Positions 28,382 to 38,032 of a DNA stretch of 64,000 nucleotides are shown piece by piece; the stretch's first letter is position 1; each line of letters starts with the position of its first letter. Source of the DNA: Qipengyuania aurantiaca (lineage in GTDB: Bacteria > Pseudomonadota > Alphaproteobacteria > Sphingomonadales > Sphingomonadaceae); assembly GCF_019711375.1 (NCBI RefSeq), contig NZ_CP081295.1, forward strand, positions 186,001 through 250,000. The letters run 5' to 3'. The position numbers and the translations under genes are program-made. Below the pieces are notes generated by a model, which made no database searches, had not been told where the DNA came from, and worked only from the letters and a program-made list of their open reading frames with translations.

Positions 28382-29311
28382 ATGACCATCGACTTCAAGG
28401 ACAAGGTAGCCATCGTCACCGGCGCAGGCGGCGGTCTGGGCCGCGAATACGCGCTCGAACTCGCCCGCCGGGGCGCGAAGGTCGTCGTCAACGATCTCGG
28501 CGGTGCGCGCGACGGCACCGGCCACTCCGACATGGCTCTCCAGGTCGTCGAGGAAATCGAGAAAATGGGCGGCGAAGCCATGTCGAACGGCGGCAGCGTC
28601 ACCGAATACGAGCAGATGGAAAAGATGGTCGCCGACGCCAAGCAGAAGTTCGGCGGCATACACATCGTCATCAACAACGCGGGCGTGCTGCGCGACAAGA
28701 CCTTCGCCAAGATGACGATGGACGACTTCGAATTCGTCGTCGACGTCCACCTCAATGGCTCGGCCAACGTCAGCAAGGCCGTGTGGGAAACCATGCGCGA
28801 GCAGGCCTATGGCCGCATCCTCATGACCGCTTCGTCGACCGGCCTGTTCGGCAACTTCGGCCAGGCGAACTACGGCGCAGCCAAGCTCGGCCTTGCAGGC
28901 CTCACCAAGACTCTGCAGCTCGAAGGCGCGAAATACGGCATCAAGGTCAACACGCTTTCGCCGGTCGCCGGCACGCGCATGACCGAAGACCTCTTCCCCG
29001 AAGAAGCCTTCAAGCTGTTCGATCCGGTGAACGTGGTCCCGGCTGCGCTCTTCCTCGTCAGCGAAGACGCGCCGACCAACGCCATCGTCGGCGCCGGTGC
29101 AGGCGGCTTCCACTCGGCGTGGACCGTCATGAACGACGCCGTCTGGCTGCCCGATGGCGAGCGCACGGTCGAAGGCTTTGCCGCCAACTGGGACAAGATC
29201 AGCGACTTCTCGAACCTCAAGGCCCCGCAGTCGGGCTCCGAGCAGTCGGGCGCGATCCTCACGGCGATGCAGAAGGTCACCGGCACCGGCCCGAGCAGCG
29301 CTCGCGGATAA
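28382..29311 (+). CDS. SDR oxidoreductase, (3R)-hydroxyacyl-CoA dehydrogenase type (309 aa)
   Basis: Short-chain dehydrogenase resembling the dehydrogenase domain of peroxisomal multifunctional enzyme 2, which oxidises (3R)-hydroxyacyl-CoA. The cofactor motif is TGAGGGLG (about 13-20), followed by [12 protein letters not shown], a hallmark of this subfamily. The catalytic Ser is in MTASSTG (about 151-152), and Tyr164 and Lys168 in ANYGAAK. The C-terminal extension of about 60 residues ([20 protein letters not shown]) also fits. AGGAG is well placed. The gene stands alone and ends in a strong terminator. Confidence 0.88.
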   Translation: MTIDFKDKVAIVTGAGGGLGREYALELARRGAKVVVNDLGGARDGTGHSDMALQVVEEIEKMGGEAMSNGGSVTEYEQMEKMVADAKQKFGGIHIVINNAGVLRDKTFAKMTMDDFEFVVDVHLNGSANVSKAVWETMREQAYGRILMTASSTGLFGNFGQANYGAAKLGLAGLTKTLQLEGAKYGIKVNTLSPVAGTRMTEDLFPEEAFKLFDPVNVVPAALFLVSEDAPTNAIVGAGAGGFHSAWTVMNDAVWLPDGERTVEGFAANWDKISDFSNLKAPQSGSEQSGAILTAMQKVTGTGPSSARG

Positions 29312-29337
29312 ACCGCTCCCAAGATAATTGCGAAATG

Positions 29338-29371
29338 CCCCGCGCCGTTGCATAACGGCGCGGGGTTTTTC
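29338..29371 (+). terminator. Strong rho-independent terminator after the SDR gene
   Basis: Perfect 12-bp stem CCCCGCGCCGTT / AACGGCGCGGGG with a GCAT loop followed by TTTTTC. It lies 26 nt after the SDR stop and 14 nt before the next gene start. Confidence 0.92.
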
Positions 29372-29384
29372 TTTGGGGGTCTGC

Positions 29385-30212
29385 ATGAATACGGAAAAGA
29401 AGCTGCGCTCGCTGCGCACACGTTCGCTGGTGGTAACGGTTTTCGCGCTGCTGCTCGTCGCGTCCGGACTGACGCAGCTCGGCTTCGGCGGTGTCGCGAT
29501 CGGCGAGGAGTACGAGCGGATCGAGAAGCTGGAAGAGCTTACCCGCCAGCGCACCTTTTACGGATACCAGTCGCAGCAAGCCGCCTTCCAGAACGAGTAT
29601 AACCGTTCGAGCAGCGCTTTCTTCCTGCAGGGCCGCTTCCTTTCTGCCACACAAAATACTTCATGGACCGATCCGGGCGTGATCGCCTTCGGCGCTAACC
29701 TGCTTTCCGGCCTCGGGTTCCTCGTCGCGGCGATGATGTGGGTCTGGCGCGCCCATGCCAACCTTACCGAGGCAGGCGTGCGGGCGAAGTTCACGCCGGG
29801 CAGGGCTCTCGCCGCCTATCTCCTCCCGGTGGCGAACCTAATCCTGCCCTTCGAGGCGATGCGTGAACTCTACAATCGCAGCCACCACGAGCCCGAAGAC
29901 TTCGTCGATTCCACCGTTGAAGACGTCACGGCTTGGTTCACTGCGCTTGTGGTCGGCCTGCTCATCTTCAGCGCAATGCTGGTGAAATTCATCCTCGATG
30001 CGGGTACTGCGCTCATCATCATGACGCCGCTGTGGATGGAATTTGCCATCCTTGCTTTCGCGATGATCCTGATCCTTGGCGCGGCGTGGCTCTTCGCTGG
30101 CCTCGCCCGCAAGATCACAGCGGCACAGGAAGAATTCCTGCCCGAGATCGTCGTTACAGCGCCCGAGCAGGAGGCGCCGCAGCGCATGAGCGTCAACGTG
30201 CTGTCGGCCTGA
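29385..30212 (+). CDS. DUF4328 membrane protein (275 aa)
   Basis: Membrane protein with the DUF4328 signature MVWRAHANL-like (MWVWRAHANLTEAGVRAKFTPGRALAAYLLPVANLILPFEAMRELY, about residues 119-164). Four or five hydrophobic spans are visible, at about 12-37, 100-122, 143-158, 190-207 and 222-242. Function of the family is unknown. The start at 29385 has GGGGGT before it. The preceding terminator overlaps its promoter region closely, so part of its mRNA may come from readthrough. Confidence 0.85.
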   Translation: MNTEKKLRSLRTRSLVVTVFALLLVASGLTQLGFGGVAIGEEYERIEKLEELTRQRTFYGYQSQQAAFQNEYNRSSSAFFLQGRFLSATQNTSWTDPGVIAFGANLLSGLGFLVAAMMWVWRAHANLTEAGVRAKFTPGRALAAYLLPVANLILPFEAMRELYNRSHHEPEDFVDSTVEDVTAWFTALVVGLLIFSAMLVKFILDAGTALIIMTPLWMEFAILAFAMILILGAAWLFAGLARKITAAQEEFLPEIVVTAPEQEAPQRMSVNVLSA

Positions 30213-30225
30213 CCCGCCGACCGTA

Positions 30226-30254
30226 TTGACGTATTAATACACTAGACCTATACC
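30226..30254 (+). promoter_or_regulatory. Sigma-70-type promoter with a palindrome in the spacer
   Basis: TTGACG (30226-30231) and TATACC (30249-30254) are separated by 17 nt. The perfect palindrome GTATTAATAC (30231-30240) lies between them, a position where a repressor would block RNA polymerase. The ATG of the next gene is 25 nt after the -10 box. Confidence 0.55.
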
Positions 30255-30278
30255 TGTCTCTTCCTTCAACGGGGAGAG

Positions 30279-31346
30279 ATGGCCATGTATAGCCAGAAAG
30301 ACCTGAATTCGGCTGTTGCGGCGGGGGCAATCAGCTCCGACGCCGCCAACGCCTTGCGCGCCCATGTCGCCGCCCAGCGCGACGCGGTGCCCGCCGATGC
30401 GGAGCATTTCCGCCTCATCACCGGTTTCAACGATATTTTCGTCAGCATCGGGGCCGTGATCCTGCTGATTTCCATGGCGGCCATCGGTGACGCGATCTGG
30501 ACCAACAAAAACGGTCCCTCGCCCGTTAGCGCGGCGCTGGTCGCAGGTACGGCGTGGATGCTGGCCGAATTCTTCACCGCCAAGCGCCGGATGGCCCTGC
30601 CCAGCATTATCCTCCTGCTCGCCTTCGTGGGCGGCACTCTGATGACCTTCGTCGGCCTCATCATCGCGACGATGGAAGGCTCGGTTAAGCCGAACGAAAC
30701 GCTCGGCGTGCTGCTGCTCGGCGGTTCCTCGCTGCTCACGGCGGGCGCTGCCTGGCTGCACTGGCGCCGCTTCATGGTGCCGATCACCATCGCGGCGGGC
30801 ACGGCGGCCATTGCCGGAACCGTCATCGCGGTGATCGTCGCGGGGATCGGACCCAGGACGCCCAATCTCGAGACCATCATCCTCGGCCTCGTCTTCGTGG
30901 CCGGTCTCGTGATCTTCGCCTTCGCCATGCGCTGGGACATGAGCGACCCGCGCCGCGAAACGCGCCGCAGCGACGTGGCCTTCTGGCTCCACCTGCTGGC
31001 CGCGCCGATGATCGCGCATCCGATCTTCGCGATGCTCGGCGTGACGCAGGGCGACAACATCGGCGCCGGCGCCGCCGTTGCCGTACTTGCAGTCTACATC
31101 GTGTTCGGCCTCGTGGCGCTGGCAGTCGACCGTCGCGCGCTGCTGGTCTCGGCCCTCGCCTACGTGCTGATCGCGCTGACCTTCCTGTTCCGCGAATTCG
31201 GCGCCGTGGAACTGAACTTTGCCCTTACCGCACTTGTTATCGGCTCCGCACTCCTCACGCTGAGCGCGCTGTGGACCCCGATCCGCCGCGCCGTGGTCAA
31301 GGGGCTTCCAGGAGACATGCAGGCACGGCTTCCCGCCACCGCCTGA
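30279..31346 (+). CDS. Polytopic membrane protein (355 aa), unknown
   Basis: Begins MAMYSQKDLNSAVAAGAISS. A soluble helical head of about 45 residues is followed by roughly ten hydrophobic spans to the end. The head-plus-polytopic layout is loosely like DUF2157-type proteins, but I cannot assign it firmly. GGGGAGAG precedes the ATG at 30279; a second ATG two codons later is also possible. The gene has its own promoter and a terminator. Confidence 0.75.
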   Translation: MAMYSQKDLNSAVAAGAISSDAANALRAHVAAQRDAVPADAEHFRLITGFNDIFVSIGAVILLISMAAIGDAIWTNKNGPSPVSAALVAGTAWMLAEFFTAKRRMALPSIILLLAFVGGTLMTFVGLIIATMEGSVKPNETLGVLLLGGSSLLTAGAAWLHWRRFMVPITIAAGTAAIAGTVIAVIVAGIGPRTPNLETIILGLVFVAGLVIFAFAMRWDMSDPRRETRRSDVAFWLHLLAAPMIAHPIFAMLGVTQGDNIGAGAAVAVLAVYIVFGLVALAVDRRALLVSALAYVLIALTFLFREFGAVELNFALTALVIGSALLTLSALWTPIRRAVVKGLPGDMQARLPATA

Positions 31347-31365
31347 TCATCGGACCACCGAGGGG

Positions 31366-31400
31366 AAAGGGGCTCGCCAGCGTGGCGGGCCCCTTTTTTC
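31366..31400 (+). terminator. Rho-independent terminator after the polytopic membrane protein
   Basis: Stem AAAGGGGCTCGCCA / TGGCGGGCCCCTTT (one G-T pair), loop GCG, followed by more T residues. It lies 20 nt after the stop. Confidence 0.88.
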
Positions 31401-31420
31401 ATGGCGAAACGGGAAAGGAG

Positions 31421-31774
31421 CTAGTCTTCGACCGCCTTCAGCAGGCGGCGTTCGATCGGCGCCATGACATTGGGCAATTCATGGCCGCGCTTGAGGACCT
31501 GCCCATGCTCGCCGAACAGCGTCCAAATCCCCTGCTTGGCTCGCAGCGAAGGGCGCTTTTCGAGCCGCGCTTGCGGGCGTTCGGCGTGACGCACAAAGGC
31601 GGCAAAGGTGGCGACGTCCTTGGTGAAGTCCATGGCGTAATCGCGCCACTGGCCCGCCGCAACCATGCGACCGTAAACGTCGAGAATTTTCGTCAGCTCA
31701 TCGCGCGTGAAGCCGACCTGATTGGGCTGCCGGCCCGGGAACGCAACGACATTCATGCCGCCCTGCACGGCCAT
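31421..31774 (-). CDS. DUF2794 family protein (117 aa)
   Basis: Conserved alphaproteobacterial protein of unknown function. The DUF2794 core is clear: FTRDELTKILDVYGRMVAAG, then WRDYAMDFTKDVATFAAFVRH, then LRAKQGIWTLFGEHGQVLKRG. The ATG at 31774 overlaps the cysE stop (TGATG), which suggests coupling. MNVVAFPGRQ at 31756 matches the usual family N-terminus and has AGGGCGGC before it, so it is an equally good start. Last gene of a cysE-led pair. Confidence 0.85.
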   Translation of the reverse strand: MAVQGGMNVVAFPGRQPNQVGFTRDELTKILDVYGRMVAAGQWRDYAMDFTKDVATFAAFVRHAERPQARLEKRPSLRAKQGIWTLFGEHGQVLKRGHELPNVMAPIERRLLKAVED

Positions 31775-32463
31775 CAGTCACCCGTACCGCTTCTCTGCCG
31801 CGGCGCGCTGTCACCGCGCAGCTGCTCGATCTCGCCGCGCAGCGCCTTGAGCTCGTTCTCCAGCTTTTCGATGCAATCGCGGCTGGGCGCGCAGGGATCG
31901 TCGCACGGCGTGCCGTAGGGGACGAAGTCCTTTTTCCACTCCTCCGCCGCGATCAAATGGCTGCGCGCCTTGAGCGCGATCATGGTCGCGCCTTCAGGCA
32001 CTTCGTCGAGCACCAGCGCGTTGGCGCCGATACGCGCCCGCTTTCCGACGGTAATGGGGCCGATGACCTGCGCGCCCGAACCGATGATGACGCCATCCTC
32101 GATCGTCGGGTGCCGCTTGCCGCCCTTGCCGTTGGTAGGGTTGGTCCCGCCTAGGGTGACGCATTGGTAGATGGTCACATCATTCCCGATCTCGGCTGTC
32201 TCGCCGATGACGGTAAAACCGTGGTCGATGAAGAAATTACGGCCGATCCTGGCACCGGGATGGATGTCGATCCCCGTCACCATGCGGCTCCAGTGGTTCA
32301 CGAGCCGGGCGAGGAAAAACAGGTCCGCTTCGAACAACCAGTGCGCGATGCGATGATAGGCGAGCGCCCAGACACCGGGATAGAGCAGCACTTCCCAGCG
32401 GGTACGGGGCGCGGGATCGCGCGCCTTGATCGAGTCCAGATAGGCGATCAGCCGTTCGAACAT
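31774..32463 (-). CDS. cysE: Serine O-acetyltransferase
   Basis: Acetyl-CoA:L-serine O-acetyltransferase, first step of cysteine synthesis. 229 residues with a short N-terminal helical domain (EVLLYPGVWALAYHRIAHWL), left-handed beta-helix hexapeptide repeats (IDIHPGARIGRNFFIDHGFTVIG) and the catalytic stretch VTLGGTNPTNGKGGKRHPTI. The C-terminal tail (KLENELKALRGEIEQLRGD) is a likely coiled coil. The N-terminal domain is short, as in the EpsC/SrpH-like group. Coupled to the DUF2794 gene by overlap. Confidence 0.94.
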   Translation of the reverse strand: MFERLIAYLDSIKARDPAPRTRWEVLLYPGVWALAYHRIAHWLFEADLFFLARLVNHWSRMVTGIDIHPGARIGRNFFIDHGFTVIGETAEIGNDVTIYQCVTLGGTNPTNGKGGKRHPTIEDGVIIGSGAQVIGPITVGKRARIGANALVLDEVPEGATMIALKARSHLIAAEEWKKDFVPYGTPCDDPCAPSRDCIEKLENELKALRGEIEQLRGDSAPRQRSGTGD

Positions 32464-32490
32464 GGCCTCAATCCTTCCACTTTCGGCATT

Positions 32491-33102
32491 TCAAAGCAAG
32501 CGCGCCTGCTCGGGGCCCTGCACCGCATCGAGTGCGTCGCGCCAGATGGACATGGTGGCCGGCGCCTTGCGTTCAAGGCTGAGCCGGTCGATTTCGGCGA
32601 CGATCCGCTCGATCGCGGCATGGCTGCGCTCCATCCGCGGGATGAGATAGGCGGGCGCGCCGTCGCCTAGCGCCAGCCCGCGTTGCGCAGCGTGGCTGAG
32701 CATAAGCTCGGCCGCCAGATCATCGTCCGGCGCGCCGATTTCGAGCTGGAGCGCAGCACCCATACGGCTGCGCAGGTCCGGCAATTCGATCTCCCATCCA
32801 CTGGCGTCTACGGTCAGGAGCAGCGGATAGCCATCCTCGCGCGCACGGTTCCAGGCGTGGAATATCTCGATCTCGTCTTTCTGGTCTGCATCGTCGATCG
32901 CGCCGCCGCCCGTGTGCGAGGCGAACCACCGCGAGAACAGCGACTTGCCTGAACGCGCAGGGCCGGCGAGGATTGCCGTACCGAAAGGCCAGTCCGCGCT
33001 GGCGCCCAGCGCTTCGGCGATATGGGCGTTGCCTTCGCCCAGCACGATGCTGGAAGGCTGCTTCGGACCCGAATGCAAAAGGGGAAGCGCGATCTGCGTC
33101 AT
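32491..33102 (-). CDS. hda: DnaA-related regulatory protein Hda/HdaA (203 aa)
   Basis: AAA+ protein like DnaA domain III that switches off DnaA-ATP after replication starts. The N-terminal QIALPLL (3-9) fits the sliding-clamp-binding motif of Hda. The P-loop is GPARSGKS (47-54), followed by an AIDDAD-type Walker B region and the sensor-region LRSRMGAALQLEIGAPDDD. It is shorter than E. coli Hda but typical of alphaproteobacteria. It lies 24 nt after the DUF2066-like gene on the same strand, a neighbourhood also seen elsewhere with purM. Confidence 0.88.
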   Translation of the reverse strand: MTQIALPLLHSGPKQPSSIVLGEGNAHIAEALGASADWPFGTAILAGPARSGKSLFSRWFASHTGGGAIDDADQKDEIEIFHAWNRAREDGYPLLLTVDASGWEIELPDLRSRMGAALQLEIGAPDDDLAAELMLSHAAQRGLALGDGAPAYLIPRMERSHAAIERIVAEIDRLSLERKAPATMSIWRDALDAVQGPEQARLL

Positions 33103-33126
33103 TTTCCGGCCGATCCGCGAGGCCGC

Positions 33127-34398
33127 TCAGCGACTGATCAGGATGGCCGTTGCCCCTTGCTGCACGGTGAAGCTCCGTGCGCGCAAGGCTTCGGCCAGTT
33201 GGCCGATGGAACCCGAATAGCTGACCGTCACCACCGAAGTGCCGCCGATCGCGGTCGAACGGACACCCGTCGAGCGAACACCGGGAGTGCCGCGCACATC
33301 GGCAAGGATCGCGCCGAAGGCGGCGGCGTCGGGCGAGGCGAACTGGACGGTGTAGAGCGCGACCGAACCTTCGGGCGGCGGACGGTTGATCGGCGCGGCA
33401 CTGATCGCGCCATCGCTTTCCGCAGTGGGTGCCAGCGCGGCTTGTTCGCGCTGTTCGTCCTGCACCAGCAAACGGCGCCCGAGGTCGACCAGCCGCTGGA
33501 TGGCGGGGTTGAGATCGCCCGTCTTCACGTTAAGCGTGGGATCGGGCTGGATGGTGCCATCGGCAAGCGCCACCTGGAACGTCGCATCGAAGCGGCGCAC
33601 AGCCTGCTCGAGCATTGCGGGCAATTGCTCGGGGCTGTCGGCGGTCAGCGTGAAACTGTCGAGAAACACGCTATCCGGGCCATGACGCGCGGTGAAAGTG
33701 CCTTTGATCGGCCCGCCGGGATAGCTGTAGCGCAGGTTGGCAATCGGGATCAGCACATCGGCCGCGCCGAATTCGTCGAGGATGTTGCTCCACCACACGC
33801 GGCTTCGGCGAGTCGTCTGGCCGAAGGTCAGCAGGAGCGATTCGCCGCCCGATCCTTGCGGACGAACATAGTTCACCCGGCTCTGCCCGGCCTGGAATTC
33901 GGCCCAGGCGCGCTGCCAAGGATTGCGCTGCTCATACATGAGCTGCGTACCGCCCGAGACGGTGACGGGAAGCACCAGCATCGGCGCGCTGCGCATGGCG
34001 CGACCCTCGTCCCCGAGGAAGGGCGCGGCGCGCTGGCGGTCGAAAATCACGCCGAGGGTGGCTACATAACGCTTCGGCCCCAGCCGTTCGCGCTGGACCA
34101 CGATGGCCGAGACGAGGCCGGAGATCCGCGAAGCGGGAAGGCTTGGCCCGTCTAGCTTTTCCCATGCCTTGACCTGCGCTTCGGCCCAGGCTTCTTCGCG
34201 GGCTTCGACGCCCGTGTCGGCTTTCACGTCGACTTCGATGTCGGAAACCTGGATGTCCCGCGAGGCGGCAACGGCGGCGATCCCGCGCTCCCCGCCCACT
34301 TGCGCGCTCGCCAGCCAGCCGGCTCCGCCAGCCAGGGCAAGGCCGGAAGCGACAAGGGCGATACGCGAGCGCCGGGGAAGGGAGGAAAGGGTCCGCAT
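33127..34398 (-). CDS. DUF2066-like exported protein (423 aa)
   Basis: The N-terminal segment [20 protein letters not shown] (about residues 13-32) is a signal or anchor. The following [20 protein letters not shown] and [13 protein letters not shown] match the opening of DUF2066 proteins, which lie next to hda and purM in many proteobacteria. The C-terminal about 75 residues ([20 protein letters not shown]) look like a small alpha/beta domain. No catalytic motif is seen. Divergent from purM (90-bp gap), upstream of hda. Function unknown; a cell-envelope role is likely. Confidence 0.72.
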   Translation of the reverse strand: MRTLSSLPRRSRIALVASGLALAGGAGWLASAQVGGERGIAAVAASRDIQVSDIEVDVKADTGVEAREEAWAEAQVKAWEKLDGPSLPASRISGLVSAIVVQRERLGPKRYVATLGVIFDRQRAAPFLGDEGRAMRSAPMLVLPVTVSGGTQLMYEQRNPWQRAWAEFQAGQSRVNYVRPQGSGGESLLLTFGQTTRRSRVWWSNILDEFGAADVLIPIANLRYSYPGGPIKGTFTARHGPDSVFLDSFTLTADSPEQLPAMLEQAVRRFDATFQVALADGTIQPDPTLNVKTGDLNPAIQRLVDLGRRLLVQDEQREQAALAPTAESDGAISAAPINRPPPEGSVALYTVQFASPDAAAFGAILADVRGTPGVRSTGVRSTAIGGTSVVTVSYSGSIGQLAEALRARSFTVQQGATAILISR

Positions 34399-34488
34399 GG
34401 GGGTGTTCGAGCGCCTTTTGCCCAAAGCATTCGGGAAATCCAAGCAGGAATACTGGATATTGCGGTGGAATTGCGCGAAAGGCGGCGC

Positions 34489-35586
34489 ATGAGCAGCGAC
34501 ACGCCTTCCTACACCTACGAACAGGCCGGAGTTTCGATCGATGCGGGCAACGCCCTCGTCAAGGCGATCGGACCGCTGGTAAAAGCGACCATGCGCCCCG
34601 GCGCGGACGGGGAAATCGGCGGTTTCGGTGGGTTTTTCGACCCCCGTGCCGCGGGTTACAAGGATCCGCTGCTTGTCGCAGGAAACGACGGCGTCGGCAC
34701 AAAGCTGAAGCTCGCCATCGACACCGACCGGCACGATACGGTGGGAATCGACCTCGTCGCGATGTGCGTCAATGACCTCATCGTGCAGGGCGCGGAACCG
34801 CTGTTCTTCCTCGACTACTTCGCCACCGGCAAGCTTGAGAACGGCGTCGCAGAGCGCGTGATCGCGGGAATTGCGGAGGGCTGCAAACAGGCCGGCTGCG
34901 CGCTGATCGGCGGCGAGACGGCGGAAATGCCCGGCATGTACGCCAGCGGCGACTACGATCTGGCCGGCTTCTGCGTCGGCGCGGTGGAGCGCGGCGAACA
35001 GCTGACCGGAGAGCGTGTGGCCCCCGGTCATGTGCTGCTGGGCCTCGCGAGTTCGGGGGTGCATTCGAACGGCTTTTCGCTCGTACGCCGCCTTGCCGCA
35101 GACAAGGGCTGGAAGCTCGACCGCCCGGCCCTCTTCGACCAGGATCGCCTGCTGGTCGAGACGCTGATCGAGCCCACCCGCATTTATGTGAAGACGTTGT
35201 TGCCTTTGGTCCGCGATGGCCTGATCGACGCCATGGCGCATATCACCGGTGGCGGCCTGCTCGAAAACATTCCGCGTGTCCTCCCCGCAGGCGCGCATGC
35301 CGAGGTGGAGGCGGACGGCTGGGAGCAGCCCGGGCTGATGGCGTTCCTGCAGGCGCAGGGGAATATCGTGCCGGCCGAAATGGCGCGCACCTTCAATTGC
35401 GGCGTCGGCATGGTACTCGCCGTCGATCCGTCGAAGGCCGAGCTGGTCCGCAGCCGCCTCGAAGATGCGGGCGAGCAAGTCCTTGCCGTCGGCCGCATCG
35501 TCGAAGGCGAAAAGGGCTGCACCGTGCGCGGTTCGCAGGGCACCTGGTCCGCCCAATCCGACTGGGAGGCGGTCCACCTTGGCTGA
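34489..35586 (+). CDS. purM: Phosphoribosylformylglycinamidine cyclo-ligase (AIR synthetase)
   Basis: Fifth step of purine synthesis, making aminoimidazole ribotide with ATP. 365 residues with [28 protein letters not shown] and [11 protein letters not shown], all diagnostic. The start [20 protein letters not shown] matches the family; AAAGGCGG precedes it. First gene of a four-gene operon joined by short overlaps. Confidence 0.97.
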   Translation: MSSDTPSYTYEQAGVSIDAGNALVKAIGPLVKATMRPGADGEIGGFGGFFDPRAAGYKDPLLVAGNDGVGTKLKLAIDTDRHDTVGIDLVAMCVNDLIVQGAEPLFFLDYFATGKLENGVAERVIAGIAEGCKQAGCALIGGETAEMPGMYASGDYDLAGFCVGAVERGEQLTGERVAPGHVLLGLASSGVHSNGFSLVRRLAADKGWKLDRPALFDQDRLLVETLIEPTRIYVKTLLPLVRDGLIDAMAHITGGGLLENIPRVLPAGAHAEVEADGWEQPGLMAFLQAQGNIVPAEMARTFNCGVGMVLAVDPSKAELVRSRLEDAGEQVLAVGRIVEGEKGCTVRGSQGTWSAQSDWEAVHLG

Positions 35587-36157
35587 TAAGGCGAAGGTCG
35601 CGATTTTCCTTTCCGGGCGTGGCAGCAACATGGCCGCGCTGCTCTATGCCGCCAATTTGCCGAGTGCCGCCTATGAGGTGGTTCTCGTAGCCGCCAACGA
35701 TCCTGACGCCGAGGGTCTGGCCCTCGCCCAGGCCGAAGGTGTCGCGACCTTCGCCCTTTCGCACAAGGGAATGACCCGCGTCGATCACGATGCGGCCATG
35801 GAACAGGCTGCGCGCGATGCGGGGGCCGATTACATCGTCCTCGCTGGATACATGCGCATCCTGACCGACGCGTTTGCTGAGCGCTGGGAAGGCCGCATGC
35901 TGAACATCCACCCATCGCTGCTACCGAAATACCCCGGCCTCGACACCCACCGGCGCGCGATCGACGCGGGCGACAGCCATGGCGGCGTCTCGGTCCATCT
36001 CGTCACGCCCGAACTCGATGCGGGCGAGGTGCTCGGTCAAATGCAGGTCGCCATTCGCGAGGGCGAGACGGCCGACAGCCTCGCCGAGCGCGTGCGCTTT
36101 GCCGAACACCAGCTCTACCCGAGCGTGCTAAACGATTACGTGGAGCGTCGCCGGTGA
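35579..36157 (+). CDS. purN: Phosphoribosylglycinamide formyltransferase
   Basis: Third step of purine synthesis; transfers a formyl group from 10-formyltetrahydrofolate to GAR. The 192 residues start at TTG ([17 protein letters not shown]), overlapping purM by 8 nt, with GGAGG upstream. The catalytic region is present: [20 protein letters not shown], with the conserved Asn-His pair, and the later Asp in [13 protein letters not shown]. The TTG start fits translational coupling. Confidence 0.96.
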   Translation: MADKAKVAIFLSGRGSNMAALLYAANLPSAAYEVVLVAANDPDAEGLALAQAEGVATFALSHKGMTRVDHDAAMEQAARDAGADYIVLAGYMRILTDAFAERWEGRMLNIHPSLLPKYPGLDTHRRAIDAGDSHGGVSVHLVTPELDAGEVLGQMQVAIREGETADSLAERVRFAEHQLYPSVLNDYVERRR

Positions 36158-36363
36158 AGGGCCGGATCACCCCCTACCTCTTCTTTCTCATCGCGGTGAT
36201 TGCGTTCGCGATGATCGCCTTCCAGCCGGACGACAGCTGGCAGAGCGAGCAAGTCGACATGCTCGACGCGGTGCTGATTACCGCCGGCGTGCTCATCGGC
36301 GCGCATCTCCTGCGCAAACTTGCCGAGGCGCTCTACCGCCGCTGGAAATCGCGCGGCGAATGA
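36154..36363 (+). CDS. Small membrane protein (69 aa) after purN
   Basis: GTG start overlaps the purN stop (GTGA) and the stop overlaps the next ATG (ATGA). Two hydrophobic spans (YLFFLIAVIAFAMIAF and MLDAVLITAGVLIGAHLL) flank an acidic loop, and a basic tail (YRRWKSRGE) ends the protein. No family is recognised. The overlaps on both sides make expression with purMN nearly certain. Confidence 0.78.
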   Translation: MKGRITPYLFFLIAVIAFAMIAFQPDDSWQSEQVDMLDAVLITAGVLIGAHLLRKLAEALYRRWKSRGE

Positions 36364-37553
36364 CCCCGCCCCGCCCGCACCCCTTCACTCGCTCGTCCCT
36401 GGCCGAGCGGCTGGACCGCTGGATCGCCGCAATCTGGCGCAAGGGATGGGACGAGAAACCCCCGCTCGAACCGGACTACCTCTGGCAGATTGGCAGCAGA
36501 GGGTACGAAGAAGCCGACGAGATTTCGGTCCGCAGCGAGGAGGACGTTGCCGATTTCCGCTTACGGCTGGAGCAGCTTTGCCAGGCGCTGCGCGACGAGG
36601 CGGACCTCAACGCGCTTGGCCACACCATGGCCTATGGGCAGCTGACCTCTGCCATTCGAAAGCGCCACGCGCTGGGCCGCCTCTGGCGCCAAGAGCCGGA
36701 GCTTGCGCACACCACCATCGCGCCCCCGATCGTCGTGCTCGGCCAGATGCGCAGCGGGACGACGCGAGTGCAGCGACTCCTCGCCGCCGATCCGGCCCAT
36801 GCGGGAACGCGCTTTTGCGACAGCCACGACCCCGTGCCCTCGACCCCCGACCTGCGCGCAGTCAAATCGCGCGCGGCGCTGGTGCTGGCGCATTGGGTCA
36901 ATCCCTGGCTCGAAACCATGCACCCCATCGGCGCCACGCGCACCGACGAGGAGATCGGCTGGCTGTCCGCTGCTCTCTCACCCGTGGCCTTCGAAGCCCA
37001 GTGGCGCATCCCCTCCTACGTGGCCTTCAGCGAGGCGCGCGACCCCGCCCCTGTCTATCGCGAGTTCGCCCGCATCCTGCGCACCGATGCAGCCCACCAT
37101 GGCAACGCTCTGCGCCCTCGTGTGCTCAAATGCCCCCAGTTTGCGCAGGATGCGCCTGCGCTTCTCAGCCAGTTTCCCGATGCCCGGATCGTCGCCTGCC
37201 ACCGCGTGCAGGAGGATGTGCTCGCCAGCAGCGTCTCGATGGTCGCTAGCCAGATGGCATTCCAGAGCGACAGTCACGAGCTTGCCGAATTGCAGGATTA
37301 CTGGCGGGCTCGGATTGCGCAGCGCAGTGGGCGCATGCGCACGTTTCTCGATGCCTTCAGCGGCCCTGTCGCCCGGATGGAGTTTGCAGAGCTCAACCAT
37401 AACTGGCGCGCAGCTATGACGAGCGCCTATGGCGATCTGGGAATAGGACTGGGCAACCGCGCGCTTGCTGCGATGGAGCTTGAAGTCGATCGGGCGGACA
37501 GCGACCGCCACCGCGAACACCGCCGCCAGATCGGCGCTATACTTTCGTCCTAG
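36360..37553 (+). CDS. Sulfotransferase-family protein (397 aa)
   Basis: P-loop-like PAPS-binding motif PIVVLGQMRSGTTRVQRLLA (about residues 121-140) identifies a sulfotransferase domain. Family members transfer sulfate from PAPS to a hydroxyl or amine. The later RPRVLKCPQFAQDAPALLSQFPDARIVACHR contains the 3'-phosphate-binding region. Bacterial members of this type often have unknown substrates. It is the last gene of the purM-purN-membrane protein operon, and its end overlaps the convergent NTF2-like gene by 17 nt. Confidence 0.85.
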   Translation: MTPPRPHPFTRSSLAERLDRWIAAIWRKGWDEKPPLEPDYLWQIGSRGYEEADEISVRSEEDVADFRLRLEQLCQALRDEADLNALGHTMAYGQLTSAIRKRHALGRLWRQEPELAHTTIAPPIVVLGQMRSGTTRVQRLLAADPAHAGTRFCDSHDPVPSTPDLRAVKSRAALVLAHWVNPWLETMHPIGATRTDEEIGWLSAALSPVAFEAQWRIPSYVAFSEARDPAPVYREFARILRTDAAHHGNALRPRVLKCPQFAQDAPALLSQFPDARIVACHRVQEDVLASSVSMVASQMAFQSDSHELAELQDYWRARIAQRSGRMRTFLDAFSGPVARMEFAELNHNWRAAMTSAYGDLGIGLGNRALAAMELEVDRADSDRHREHRRQIGAILSS

Positions 37554-37950
37554 AGGCGAAGACCGGCATGGTGATACGGCCATCGGCGCGGGTGACGTCC
37601 GCGCGCCGAATTCTGTCTCCATCGAAAGAGATCCGCCAGAAAGTCTGGCCGCGCACCTCTTGCGCCCCACCCGTAAGCTGTCCGCGAACGAGAACCTCGT
37701 CACCATGGTGATCAAGCGTGTCGATCTGAATATGGGGATTGCCGGCAGCTTGGCGGAATTCGCGGTCCATCCGGAGGAATTCTTCGCGCGAGTTCGTGCG
37801 GTGTCCGCTCACATCAACATAGGCGAAGTCTTCGGTGAGATAATGCGCCATTCGTTCATGGCGGCCAGCGTTGATGGCCGCGACGAATTCGCGAATGCAA
37901 CGCTCCCGCCGCTTGAGGCTTCGGCGCGGAAAGAAGACCCCCGAAAGCAT
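37537..37950 (-). CDS. NTF2/SnoaL-like protein (137 aa)
   Basis: A cone-shaped alpha+beta fold of the NTF2 superfamily is indicated by REFVAAINAGRHERMAHYLTEDFAYVDVSGH, followed by alternating strands (QIDTLDHHGDEVLVRGQLTG, QTFWRISFDGDRIRRADVTRADG). Members include small isomerases, cyclases and binding proteins; no catalytic role is evident. The start at 37950 (MLSGVFFPRRSLKR) has AGGAA about 10 nt upstream. A GTG at 37986 would add 12 residues. It converges on the sulfotransferase with a 17-nt overlap. Confidence 0.68.
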   Translation of the reverse strand: MLSGVFFPRRSLKRRERCIREFVAAINAGRHERMAHYLTEDFAYVDVSGHRTNSREEFLRMDREFRQAAGNPHIQIDTLDHHGDEVLVRGQLTGGAQEVRGQTFWRISFDGDRIRRADVTRADGRITMPVFASRTKV

Positions 37951-38032
37951 GACGGGCGCATTCCTAGCAGGAAATGCGCCCGTCACCTAACATATTGATT
38001 GGAGAGCGAATTAAATCGCACTCCTGACCGGA

